NCBI GenBank assembly: GCA_018667915.1
Contig: JABIRI010000259.1
Span: forward strand, 1 to 47,115
Length of the DNA stretch: 47,115 nt
DNA from: Opitutaceae bacterium
GTDB taxonomy: Bacteria > Verrucomicrobiota > Verrucomicrobiia > Opitutales > Opitutaceae
Direction of reading: 5' to 3'
Both the position numbers and the translations under genes were made by a program. The stretch's first letter is position 1. Every line of letters starts with the position of its first letter. Below are positions 1 through 6,742 of the stretch, in pieces. Under the pieces are notes generated by a model. The model was not told the origin of the DNA and ran no database searches. It was given only the letters and a program-made list of their open reading frames with translations.

Positions 1-74
1 ATCGTGCAGTCGGCCTTATCGGCCTCCCGCAATATCCGGATCTTCTGCTCGGTCGTGTATCTCTTTCCTTTCAT
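1..74 (-). CDS. IS3-type transposase OrfA, N-terminal fragment
   Basis: Translation from the ATG at 74 gives MKGKRYTTEQKIRILREADK and continues to the window edge. A short basic start followed by 'TTEQKIxIL.EA' is the usual beginning of the helix-turn-helix transposase protein (HTH_Tnp_1 type) of IS3-family elements, which binds the element ends. Only about 24 residues are visible, so nothing can be said about the downstream OrfB integrase or whether the element is active. The HTH/IS3-type call is strong; the subgroup is not determined. Confidence 0.75.
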   Translation of the reverse strand, partial: MKGKRYTTEQKIRILREADKADCT

Positions 75-110
75 GGTCTGGGTCCTTTCTGGATGACCAG
101 ACTAACTCTC
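1..110 (-). mobile_element. End of an IS3-family insertion sequence (cut by window edge)
   Basis: The first bases hold the beginning of an OrfA-type transposase on the minus strand, followed outward by a short non-coding terminus containing the dyad TCTGGTCATCCAGA around positions 90-103. The right boundary is uncertain. The neighbouring TonB-type reading frame becomes recognisable only at about position 135, so the element end probably lies between 100 and 135. The rest of the element is outside the window, so its full inverted repeat and target duplication cannot be checked. Confidence 0.7.
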
Positions 111-601
111 TCAATGGCTCAGTTCTCGTAACCCCGACCACCGTTGAGCGTTGGCGGTTTCTACCTGCGGTCAAAAACGGAAAATTGGTGAAATCGCATA
201 TGCAAATTCCCATCGCTCTCCAACGACAAGCGGAGTCAATCAAAGGCGTCGATGGATTTTTGGGGATGGTGCAAGATCGGGCGTTCAAATTGGGGGAACA
301 AGCATGGGAAGATGCCCAAAATATTCGTCCGGCTGAACCCATCGAGCGGTTACCCGATCCCCGCATGCCCGACGGCCAGCCGCCGCCAGAGAATTCCCAA
401 GTTCTTATCCTGCTATATTTAGATAAAACAGGCACTCCTCTGAGGGGTCACATTTTAGAAAGTAAACCAAAGGAGCTCGGTCCCACGATCCTCGAAAGTG
501 CATTACGACACCGCTTTAAACCCCGACGCATAGGTGAAGAACCGGTTGCAGGTTCCGTCGTGCTGCCCATGCACTGGCGTAGGCCTAATTCTGAAGGCTA
601 A
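110..601 (+). pseudogene. TonB C-terminal-domain protein, 5'-truncated by the insertion sequence
   Basis: One open frame runs from inside the IS-like sequence to the stop at 599-601. From about position 135 it reads like the second half of a TonB C-terminal domain (TTVERWRFLPAVKNGK, then a V..H.QIPIAL strand). After a linker a second, complete TonB-C-like unit follows: LDKTGTPLRGHILESKP, then ALRHRFKPRRIGEEPV and a final hydrophobic strand. Such domains contact TonB-dependent receptors at the outer membrane in energy-transducer proteins. The membrane anchor, the linker and the front of the first domain are missing, so the remnant is presumably non-functional. An internal restart (TTG 185, ATG 200) could still express the second domain. 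The exact junction is uncertain. Confidence 0.65.
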
Positions 602-640
602 TCACCATCACCACGGGGAGGCCTCTGATGTCCCGAAGAG

Positions 641-679
641 AATCTTTATCTTTTGCGTTCGCCCCCTTTTTCAGGCCCC
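641..679 (+). repeat. Dispersed repeat family B, copy 1
   Basis: A 39-bp sequence containing the core CTTTATCTTTTGCGTTCG followed by a C-rich stretch and TTTTTCAGGCCCC. It matches 2542-2580 almost perfectly in the same orientation and 45509-45545 with a few changes. Read on the minus strand the core starts GGGG(T/G)CGAACGC. It lies between the truncated TonB remnant and the sulfatase. See family A (3025, 42203, 43189) for a similarly built repeat that forms transposase-element ends. Confidence 0.85.
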
Positions 680-715
680 TGCCACGTTCCCCCACGAGAC
701 TGATCCCTTATCCAT

Positions 716-2386
716 TCAGTTGCTCATTTCGAGTTCACTGAGGTGGGAATCTCCATCCTTATCAAGGGCGTGAAATCGTTTGGTTAATACCGGAATATTT
801 CTTCCTTTCGGGGCCCCGATGAATTCTTCGAGGCTCACCAGGCCGTCTTTATTTTGGTCACGTCGCTCAAATAACGATGACTGATTATTCGACCGGGAAA
901 CCGGGGCTGGAACGGGAGCACGTTTACCATCCAGGTAGAAATCGAAATATCTATCTCCGGCATATCCGACGGGATGATCGAATCCTGGTTCAAACTGTTC
1001 CTCGGACCAGCGGGTGAGGTGCGTTTTCAGGTTAGCCGCGATTTCCGGACGCGTGTGGATCAGGTTTTCCGATTCCTGGGCCTCGGTCGAAAGGTCAAAG
1101 AGGTATTCCCGCTTCCCGGCTTTCAAATATTTCCAGTCCCCTGACCGAACGGCGTATTGCCCGGCCCAGCGCCAATAGAGGAATTCCTGCGGGTGAGCGG
1201 AGAGACCTCCTGCGAGATAGGGCAGTAGGTCCACCCCATCGATGTTCGCATCCAGTTCGGCGCCTCCTGCGACCAAGGCGGTGGCAATCGCATCGAGTGA
1301 TATGACCGGGCGATCATCAATCTGGTCACCGGGAATGCCCGCTGGCCAGCTGGCGATAAACGGGACGCGGATACCGCCTTCGGTCAGCATACCCTTTTCC
1401 CCAATCCAAGGGTCATTGAGCGACCCATCCCAGCCTGGCCCATTTCCGGGTGCGTCCGCCTTGTGCATTTTTAGCGGAGCACCATTGTCCCCGATGTAGA
1501 AGATGATCGTGTTCTCGAGGGCGCCCTCGTCTTGCAAGGTTTGGGTGATCAGACCGACTCCATCGTCCACCGCAGCTAGCATCGCCAACGCCTTGCGGCG
1601 GCGCAGAGGCAGGTCTTCCGGGATTCGGCTCAGGTATTTCTCCGGCGCTTCCAGTGGAACATGCGGCGCATAAAAGGACGTGTATAAAAAGAACGGTTTA
1701 TCTCCCTTGGCATGACGCTTGATGAAGTTGACCGACCACTCGGCTTGAACTTCCAAGCGGTATCGTTCGTCCGTGTGGGCGACTACTCCACCGAGGGCTT
1801 TTCCATCTGCGGAATGGCTCGCGACGTAGTTGGTCAAAGAGCCACTCAGATGTTCCATGAACCCGTGCCGGTGAACCTGACCGGGATTAGGAGCTAAACG
1901 GTTCTTCTTCGCCTCCGCTCTCCCTCCTCCATTAATTTGGGCCAGAGAGGCATCACTGCCGTCAGGCAATTTCCCCAAGCTGTCCACATAACCATCCAAG
2001 TGCCATTTGCCCGCCATCCCGGTGACATATCCGACGTCCCGGAGGCGCTCGGCGATCGTGTAATCACTCCAGGGAAACGCATTGTGCCCGTTATGCTCCA
2101 GACCGAATCGATTCTGGTAACGCCCACTCATCAGACCCGCTCGAGAAGGCCGACACTGAGGCGCGGTGACATACCCGGAAGTAAAGCGCACCCCGGATTT
2201 CGCCAGCCGATCGGTGTGGGGCGTTTTGACGTAATCAAATACTCCCTGGCTCCCCAGATCAGCCCACCCATGATCATCGGTGAGGATGACTATGATGTTC
2301 GGTTTGGTCGATGCGGCCTGTAATGAAAATCCAGCTGCCCAAATCAGAAGTAGAATGCCAAATGATTTTTTTGCGGAAGTGATCAT
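716..2386 (-). CDS. Exported sulfatase (S1 family) with C-terminal EF-hand pair
   Basis: This is a formylglycine-dependent type I sulfatase that hydrolyses sulfate esters, probably on a sulfated polysaccharide outside the cytoplasm. With the ATG at 2386 the 556-residue product begins MITSAKKSFGILLLIWAAG, a good signal peptide, and then shows TKPNIIVILTDDHGWADLG with the metal-binding Asp pair (residues 37-38). CRPSR at 78-82 is the C-x-P-S-R site whose Cys is converted to formylglycine. The last ~55 residues carry two EF-hand-like loops (DQNKDGLVSLEEF and DKDGDSHLSELE), an uncommon add-on that suggests calcium binding. A 19-codon longer frame exists, but it would bury the signal peptide. No sulfatase-maturing enzyme is encoded in the window. 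The substrate cannot be assigned. Confidence 0.93.
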   Translation of the reverse strand: MITSAKKSFGILLLIWAAGFSLQAASTKPNIIVILTDDHGWADLGSQGVFDYVKTPHTDRLAKSGVRFTSGYVTAPQCRPSRAGLMSGRYQNRFGLEHNGHNAFPWSDYTIAERLRDVGYVTGMAGKWHLDGYVDSLGKLPDGSDASLAQINGGGRAEAKKNRLAPNPGQVHRHGFMEHLSGSLTNYVASHSADGKALGGVVAHTDERYRLEVQAEWSVNFIKRHAKGDKPFFLYTSFYAPHVPLEAPEKYLSRIPEDLPLRRRKALAMLAAVDDGVGLITQTLQDEGALENTIIFYIGDNGAPLKMHKADAPGNGPGWDGSLNDPWIGEKGMLTEGGIRVPFIASWPAGIPGDQIDDRPVISLDAIATALVAGGAELDANIDGVDLLPYLAGGLSAHPQEFLYWRWAGQYAVRSGDWKYLKAGKREYLFDLSTEAQESENLIHTRPEIAANLKTHLTRWSEEQFEPGFDHPVGYAGDRYFDFYLDGKRAPVPAPVSRSNNQSSLFERRDQNKDGLVSLEEFIGAPKGRNIPVLTKRFHALDKDGDSHLSELEMSN

Positions 2387-2541
2387 GAAGTTTCGGATAA
2401 AGGTCGATGGGGCTCCAATATGAATACCTCGGGTTGAGGGCATAGAAGGAGATCAAAACAAGGCCAGCAACGGCCTTTCAGGCATTCAAATAAACAACTA
2501 ACGCCATGCCCCCATGGATTGCCCGTCTTTTGACTGCCCCA

Positions 2542-2580
2542 AATCTTTATCTTTTGCGTTCGACCCCTTTTTCAGGCCCC
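2542..2580 (+). repeat. Dispersed repeat family B, copy 2
   Basis: Near-identical to 641-679, in direct orientation on the other side of the sulfatase gene (core CTTTATCTTTTGCGTTCG, then ACCCCTTTTTCAGGCCCC). The two copies bracket a ~1.9-kb segment holding only the sulfatase. Confidence 0.85.
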
Positions 2581-2624
2581 GATCAATAAATTCAGCGAGA
2601 GTGTATTTGCTCATGGGAGGGGTA

Positions 2625-2770
2625 AGTTAGAAGGCAGAAGTTTGAAGTAAGAAGTAGGGAGCTAGCCGGTCAGCTTGAAGGTTTAGAATTTCAGCTCTCA
2701 GCTTTTCAGATTTTCAGTTTTCAGCAGACGCGTAGCGCTCTGCCGAAGGCTCCGGCGGTGGTGAGGGTGG
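2625..2770. repeat. A-rich tract of the GAAGTNNNAAGT / CTGAAAACTGAAAA type
   Basis: The sequence steps through repeated short words (AGAAGTTTGAAGTAAGAAGTA, then CAGCTTTTCAGATTTTCAG and TTTTCAGCAG). The second half is the reverse complement of the AAGCTGAAAACTGAAAAGC tract that ends nhaC (4621-4655). It is followed by 'GCTCTGCCGAAGGCTCCGGCGG', a short inverted-repeat word of the kind also seen in the C/D repeats. Non-coding. Confidence 0.6.
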
Positions 2771-3024
2771 ATCTGGGGGTAAGGCCGACATGATTAGGTG
2801 TCTTACTGGTTTAAAGAGTAAGGTCCTCGCCCAGTGGATTCACCGATGGCCAGACCAGTGAGGAGCGAATAACGCAAATTAACCACACCCGTTACTCCCT
2901 GACGAGCACGGACTTTATGAAAATGCCTGAAAGTTAGTGAGTTCCACCCCTCGGACTATCATGTAAAGCTACTCCTCCCGGATAAGTGGCCCACAAAAAC
3001 ACCAACGCAAGTCGCGCTTCTGAC

Positions 3025-3061
3025 AGATGGGGTCATGTCGTTAATTGTTAATTTTTATTCG
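3025..3061 (+). repeat. Dispersed repeat family A, solo copy
   Basis: The core GGGGTCATGTCGTTAATT and the following T-rich tract match the left terminal repeat of the RAYT element at 42203-42238 with about two differences, and the inverted right end at 43189-43224. No transposase and no inverted partner lie nearby, so this is a solitary REP-like copy or relic. Confidence 0.85.
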
Positions 3062-3200
3062 TTTTAGCCTTAGAAAAGAACTGAAGACTGAAATCGAACA
3101 CCTGCTGGACCTCTGATTACTGATCCCTGACGTCTGGCTCCTACCCTACCCGCTCTCTCCCTTGACCTCGGTTCGTGATGCTAGACCGTTGGGGTCCTCT

Positions 3201-4655
3201 ATGAGGAAACCCCGGCCTCCTTCTCTCTTTCTTGCTTGGTTACCGATCATCGCCATGGCGGGTGCCTTGAGCATCGGTTACGGCCGGTTTGGGCTTCGAA
3301 TCGAAGCAATGCTGCTGGTGTCCGCCGCGGTCTCCACCGGAGTCGCTTTGTTTTGCGGGCATTCCTGGGAGGCAATTTTGCAGTCCATCGTCGACCGTTT
3401 CGCCCGCGCCTTGCCGGCTGTGCTGGTGCTGATCGCGGTCGGAGCAGTGATTGGAAGTTGGATCGTCGGCGGCACGATTCCTCTGCTCGTCAGCTACGGT
3501 CTGCAGATCATCGAACCGCAGTCGATTTTCCTCACCGCCTTCATCGCCTCCAGCGTGGTTTCGCTGTGCACCGGCACGAGTTGGGGCAGCGCGGGCACCA
3601 TCGGTGTCGCGATGATGGGCGTGGCCATCAACCTCGACGTGCCGCTCGCACCCGTCGCCGGAGCGGTGGTTTCCGGAGCCTACTTTGGGGACAAGATCTC
3701 CCCGCTTTCCGACACCACCAATTTTGCTCCGGCCGTGTGTGGCACGACCCTCTACCCGCACATCCGCCATCTGCTTTATACGACCGTTCCCGGGTTCGTG
3801 CTGTCTGCCATCGTCTTCGCGGTTTACGGCATGATGCACCACGCCACGGATACCGACGTCGCTTCACCGCGCGTGATCGAAACGCTCGCCCAGCTCGATC
3901 AAATCTTCCGCCTCAACCCAATCCTATTACTCCCACCCGCGCTGGTTTTGTTTGGTGCGATACGGGGACTCCCCGCCCTGCCGCTCATGCTCGGCGGCAG
4001 CGTCTTGGGCGTGATCAATGCCATCCTCCTTCAAGGCGTGCCGCTTCGCCACGCGCTCAACGCGATGTTTGATGGCGCCAATCTCGCGATGTTTGCGGGA
4101 CCCAACAGCCCCGAGATCTACGCCCCGGAAATTGGCAAACTCATCGAGCGCGGCGGCATGATCGGTATGATGCCCACGGTCCTGCTCATCCTGTGTGCAT
4201 TCGCTTTTGCCAGTCCGCTCACCCTGAGTGGTGCACTCGGGCGCGTGCTCGAAACGCTGGTCAAATCGGTGCGGACGGTCTTCGGCCTGATCAGTGCGAC
4301 CATCACCACCACCCTGCTCGTCGTCGCCACCACGGCCGATGGCAAACTGGCACTGCTCATCCCGGGTGAACTTTTCCAAGACGCCTATCGGCGCCACGGT
4401 CTGCATTTGAAAAACCTTTCCCGCACGGTGGAAGACGCCGGCACCATCATAGAGCCGTTGATCCCCTGGACATCCGCCGGACTTTTCATGGCCATGACCC
4501 TAGGCGTGCCGACCCTCGAATACCTCCCCTGGGCCGTGCTCTGCTATACGGGTATATTGTTCGCCCTGCTCTACGCCGCGACTGGGTTCGGCATCGCGAA
4601 GGCGGAGGGAGAGCCGGCTCTTAAAAAGCTGAAAACTGAAAAGCTGAAAAGCTGA
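3201..4655 (+). CDS. nhaC: Na+/H+ antiporter, NhaC family
   Basis: A 484-residue polytopic membrane protein of the NhaC antiporter family, which exchanges Na+ for H+ across the inner membrane. It has about eleven hydrophobic segments. The diagnostic NhaC stretch GAYFGDKISPLSDTTNFAPA follows CTGTSWGSAGTIGVA in the first half. I start at ATG 3201 (MRKPRPPSLFLAW); a TTG 13 codons upstream is possible but adds a non-conserved leader. No strong ribosome site is visible. The last residues (LKKLKTEKLKS) are encoded by a dispersed AAGCTGAAAA repeat, so the C-terminal tail is probably not ancestral. It stands alone, with a large gap upstream and an unrelated lipid gene after it. Confidence 0.9.
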   Translation: MRKPRPPSLFLAWLPIIAMAGALSIGYGRFGLRIEAMLLVSAAVSTGVALFCGHSWEAILQSIVDRFARALPAVLVLIAVGAVIGSWIVGGTIPLLVSYGLQIIEPQSIFLTAFIASSVVSLCTGTSWGSAGTIGVAMMGVAINLDVPLAPVAGAVVSGAYFGDKISPLSDTTNFAPAVCGTTLYPHIRHLLYTTVPGFVLSAIVFAVYGMMHHATDTDVASPRVIETLAQLDQIFRLNPILLLPPALVLFGAIRGLPALPLMLGGSVLGVINAILLQGVPLRHALNAMFDGANLAMFAGPNSPEIYAPEIGKLIERGGMIGMMPTVLLILCAFAFASPLTLSGALGRVLETLVKSVRTVFGLISATITTTLLVVATTADGKLALLIPGELFQDAYRRHGLHLKNLSRTVEDAGTIIEPLIPWTSAGLFMAMTLGVPTLEYLPWAVLCYTGILFALLYAATGFGIAKAEGEPALKKLKTEKLKS

Positions 4656-4657
4656 CA
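4621..4657 (+). repeat. AAGCTGAAAACTGAAAAGCTG tandem-like repeat at the end of nhaC
   Basis: Three imperfect AAGCTGAAAA units cover the last codons and the stop of nhaC. The same words occur in inverted orientation at about 2690-2725. The repeat supplies both the lysine-rich tail and the TGA stop. Confidence 0.7.
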
Positions 4658-4777
4658 TTGAACAGCGAGATCTGCGGTCGCTGGGCTTCGCGAACGAATT
4701 AAGCCTTTGGTCGGTTGCGGCGTTTCGAAATCTCAATACATCTCAGTGCTCCGCTGTCACCGCAGCCAAGATTCCCT

Positions 4778-5542
4778 ATGTCCAAGCTTCCGCCCCACTA
4801 TCAGTTTGTTGATCTGTCCGACTACGGTCGGAAGCCGGCGCGGAGGATTGCGCTGGCGCTGCAGGACACATCCGTGACGCCGGTGCAGGTGACGAGCGGG
4901 TTTGTTGTCTCCGGAATCCTCGCGATCATTTGCATGCTGCAGGGGTATAATATCGCTGCGGCGTTCTTCCTAATTCTGAAGTCGGTATTGGACGCGGCTG
5001 ACGGCGAACTATCACGCGTCAAAAGCCAACCGTCCTACGTCGGGCGGTATTATGATTCGATCGCAGATATCATTCTGAATTTCCTTTTCTTTCTCACCTT
5101 GTGGCACGTCACCGCTCATTCCCTGTGGCTCACCGGGTTGGCGTTTATCGGGATTCAGCTCCAGGGCACCTTATACAACTACTACTATGTGATCCTGCGC
5201 AGTAGCGTGGCGGGCGATACCACCAGCCGCGTGTTTGAGGATCACGCACCGGTGGCCATGAAGGGTGAGAGTCAACGCGCGGTTAATCTGTGCTATCGCA
5301 TCTATGATGCCCTCTACATCGTCTTCGACAAAACGATCCACGTCCTCGATCGCAAAGCTACCCAAAGCGAGCCGTTCCCGCGTTGGTTCATGACCCTGCT
5401 ATCCACGTTTGGACTAGGGTTTCAGCTCCTGCTCATGGCCGTATTTTTGGTCACGGGACTCGCCCACTACATCATCCCATTTTTCATCGCCTACTCCGGC
5501 CTGATCCTAGTGTTCATCGCGATCCGCCGCTGGGTCTTGTAA
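4778..5542 (+). CDS. CDP-alcohol phosphatidyltransferase family protein
   Basis: An inner-membrane enzyme of the class that joins a CDP-activated lipid (for example CDP-diacylglycerol) to an alcohol, releasing CMP. The product has 254 residues with about six membrane segments. The active-site motif is complete: D72, D75-G76, S79-R80, G89, D93 and D97 (D-x2-DG-x2-SR-x8-G-x3-D-x3-D), with Ser replacing the usual Ala before Arg. The ATG at 4778 (MSKLPPHYQF) is preferred over a TTG 21 codons upstream. The long N-terminal region before the first helix does not resemble PgsA or PssA, so the alcohol acceptor (inositol, glycerol, serine or other) is unknown. It is a single gene; a repeat tract follows the stop directly. 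Confidence 0.85.
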   Translation: MSKLPPHYQFVDLSDYGRKPARRIALALQDTSVTPVQVTSGFVVSGILAIICMLQGYNIAAAFFLILKSVLDAADGELSRVKSQPSYVGRYYDSIADIILNFLFFLTLWHVTAHSLWLTGLAFIGIQLQGTLYNYYYVILRSSVAGDTTSRVFEDHAPVAMKGESQRAVNLCYRIYDALYIVFDKTIHVLDRKATQSEPFPRWFMTLLSTFGLGFQLLLMAVFLVTGLAHYIIPFFIAYSGLILVFIAIRRWVL

Positions 5543-5717
5543 GCTCGCGCGATACGCTCGAAGTGCCAAACTCACGCGCGGCGTTCGAAGTTCCAAGTAT
5601 CAGGTAACAAGTAAAAAGTAACAAGTGACGGAGTCGGACTTTCCTACGCGGACGACATGGAGGCCGAGCCTCCCTCGCGCCCCTGACCACCGGTCGAGCC
5701 AAAGGCTGTAGCGCAAT
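5543..5717. repeat. Dispersed repeat family C, copy between lipid gene and hicA
   Basis: Contains GCTCGAAGT..CAA words (5557-5570), GTTCGAAGTTCCAAGTATCA (5582-5601), AAGTAACAAGTGACGGAGTC and ACGCGGACGACATGGAGG followed by CTCCCTCGC. The same order of words occurs at 10664-10760, and partial copies lie at 6280-6374, 12338-12406 and 13257-13300. It starts within two bases of the previous stop codon. Non-coding. Confidence 0.8.
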
Positions 5718-5963
5718 TTAAAGCCCAAGTTTTTGAAGCAGTTCTTCTACCGTTAATCGATGATGAGCTGCTACCGGTTTCAGGACTCCGCCTAATAATG
5801 TGCCGGTTTTTAACGGCTTGTGAGCAGGAACCGTTACGTGATGTGTTCCGTTGATTGTAGTCGTCAACCTGATGTGCGATCCATCCTGACGCACTCGCTC
5901 ATATCCTAGCACTCGCAACGCCTTGACCAATTTGGTCCCATTGATGTCCCTAGGTATTTTCAC
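5718..5963 (-). CDS. hicA: HicA-type toxin (mRNA interferase)
   Basis: An 81-residue basic protein of the HicA/YcfA family, which cleaves mRNA when not held by HicB. The double-stranded-RNA-binding-like fold is recognisable: a helix with LVKALRVLGYERVRQDGSH, whose His is the catalytic residue in the family, then IRLTTTINGTHHVTVPAHK and a closing helix with LTVEELLQKLGL. The start is GTG (5961-5963), which overlaps the TGA of the antitoxin gene by 4 bases (GTGA), so the pair is translationally coupled with the antitoxin first. Length is typical. A dispersed repeat follows the stop. Confidence 0.88.
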   Translation of the reverse strand: MKIPRDINGTKLVKALRVLGYERVRQDGSHIRLTTTINGTHHVTVPAHKPLKTGTLLGGVLKPVAAHHRLTVEELLQKLGL

Positions 5964-6178
5964 ACCGCGAGCACTTCGTCTCGAACGAAGTGGAGTCGAA
6001 TCATCTTGGGCGTTTCACCAGTAGCTCCATCCCCGAAATGGCACTGAACCGCGTCTCGAACCATGTCACGCAATTCGGCGATTGTCTCGCCTTGCGTCGC
6101 AATGGCATGACCAAGAGCGGTCGCGACGTATCCACCGTCTACCTCGTCCTCTGTCACTTCGAAAATGATTTCACTCAT
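5960..6178 (-). CDS. hicB: HicB-type antitoxin
   Basis: A 72-residue protein starting at ATG 6176-6178 (MSEIIFEVTEDEVDGGYVA), with the HicB partial RNase-H-like strand pattern: 'VDGGYVATALGHAIATQGET', then a helix AELRDMVRDAVQCHF and a final strand. It would neutralise the HicA toxin encoded immediately downstream. No C-terminal DNA-binding (HTH or arrow) domain is visible, so this is the short, single-domain HicB type, and autoregulation by HicB alone is less likely. A longer frame with five extra residues is possible. Confidence 0.85.
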   Translation of the reverse strand: MSEIIFEVTEDEVDGGYVATALGHAIATQGETIAELRDMVRDAVQCHFGDGATGETPKMIRLHFVRDEVLAV

Positions 6179-6265
6179 GAGGCCAAGATACATCTGAACG
6201 AGAATGCGGCAAGTCTGCTTGTCTTAGAGTCTGTCATGCCGTCTTACGACATGAGAGCCGAGTAG

Positions 6266-6475
6266 TTACCTGGCGAATCCCAGCCAACGCGGACGATGTC
6301 GGGCGCAAAGCCCGACCCACCCAGCTCGCGCGGCGCTCGAAGTAGCAAATTCCAAGTAGCAAGTATCAAGTGGCATATCTACCAATCCCTTCGGCAGTGC
6401 GTTGGACCCGCCTCTTACTCGTTCTCGTTCCTTGTCCGCCATAGCTACAGCGACGGCGGATCGTTCTCTTTCTCC
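6266..6475. repeat. Dispersed repeats C and D upstream of the ABC exporter
   Basis: Holds CCAACGCGGACGATGTCGGG (6283-6302), GCGCTCGAAGTAGCAAATTC and AAGTAGCAAGTATCAAGTGG (6333-6373), and then the D word CTCGTTCTCGTTCCTTG, continuing TCCGCC..atagct..GACGGCGGATCGTTCTC (6418-6468). The TCCGCC/GGCGGA pair can form a hairpin. The same C-then-D order occurs after the exporter at 10664-10823. Confidence 0.8.
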
Positions 6476-6742
6476 CCGCATCCCCGCGGTCCATTCCTCC
6501 AAGACCGGCCTCCTCTTGATTTAGCTGCCCGAGAAACCGTATTCCTTCTGGACCGACACCTTCTGCGCGCCCTCCCCCGGCTTCGTGTTGTGCCCTTCTC
6601 TCATTCTGCCGAGGTGAAACATTGATCCGATTTCAGGTCAGCCTTAAGGTGCCTTGTCTCGGAGCATTTGTTTTCCGCCCCCCTCGGATCTTTCTCGAGC
6701 AGACTTTTTTCTGACCGGTTTTCTACGCTTCCACCCGCTCTC
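6476..6742. other. Leader region of the ABC exporter operon
   Basis: No gene is recognised. The frame of the exporter is open from 6668 (TTG), but the first residues before 6743 are not conserved-looking. The upstream bases are C- and T-rich, with no clear -35/-10 pair. The region presumably carries the promoter and leader of the two-gene exporter operon. Confidence 0.4.

Larger units (their letters stand above)
2387..3200. other. Gene-free gap between sulfatase and nhaC, repeat-rich
   Basis: About 800 bases hold no convincing gene. They contain a copy of repeat family B (2542-2580), an A-rich 'GAAGTAAGAAGTA' / 'CAGTTTTCAG' repeat tract (about 2625-2770) and a solo family A repeat (3025-3061). 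The stretch 2790-3020 shows only short, unsupported ORFs and nothing I recognise. It looks like an accumulation site for repeats and degraded sequence. Confidence 0.6.

Noticed and set aside
534-773. 79-residue ORF between the TonB remnant and the sulfatase
   Set aside because: It is made largely of the family B repeat and runs into the sulfatase 3' end in antisense, with no protein-like character.
2781-3020. Possible tRNA-like or small RNA in the gap before nhaC
   Set aside because: I could not fold a cloverleaf or find a T-loop GTTCRANNC in a suitable context; the sequence shows no conserved RNA signature.
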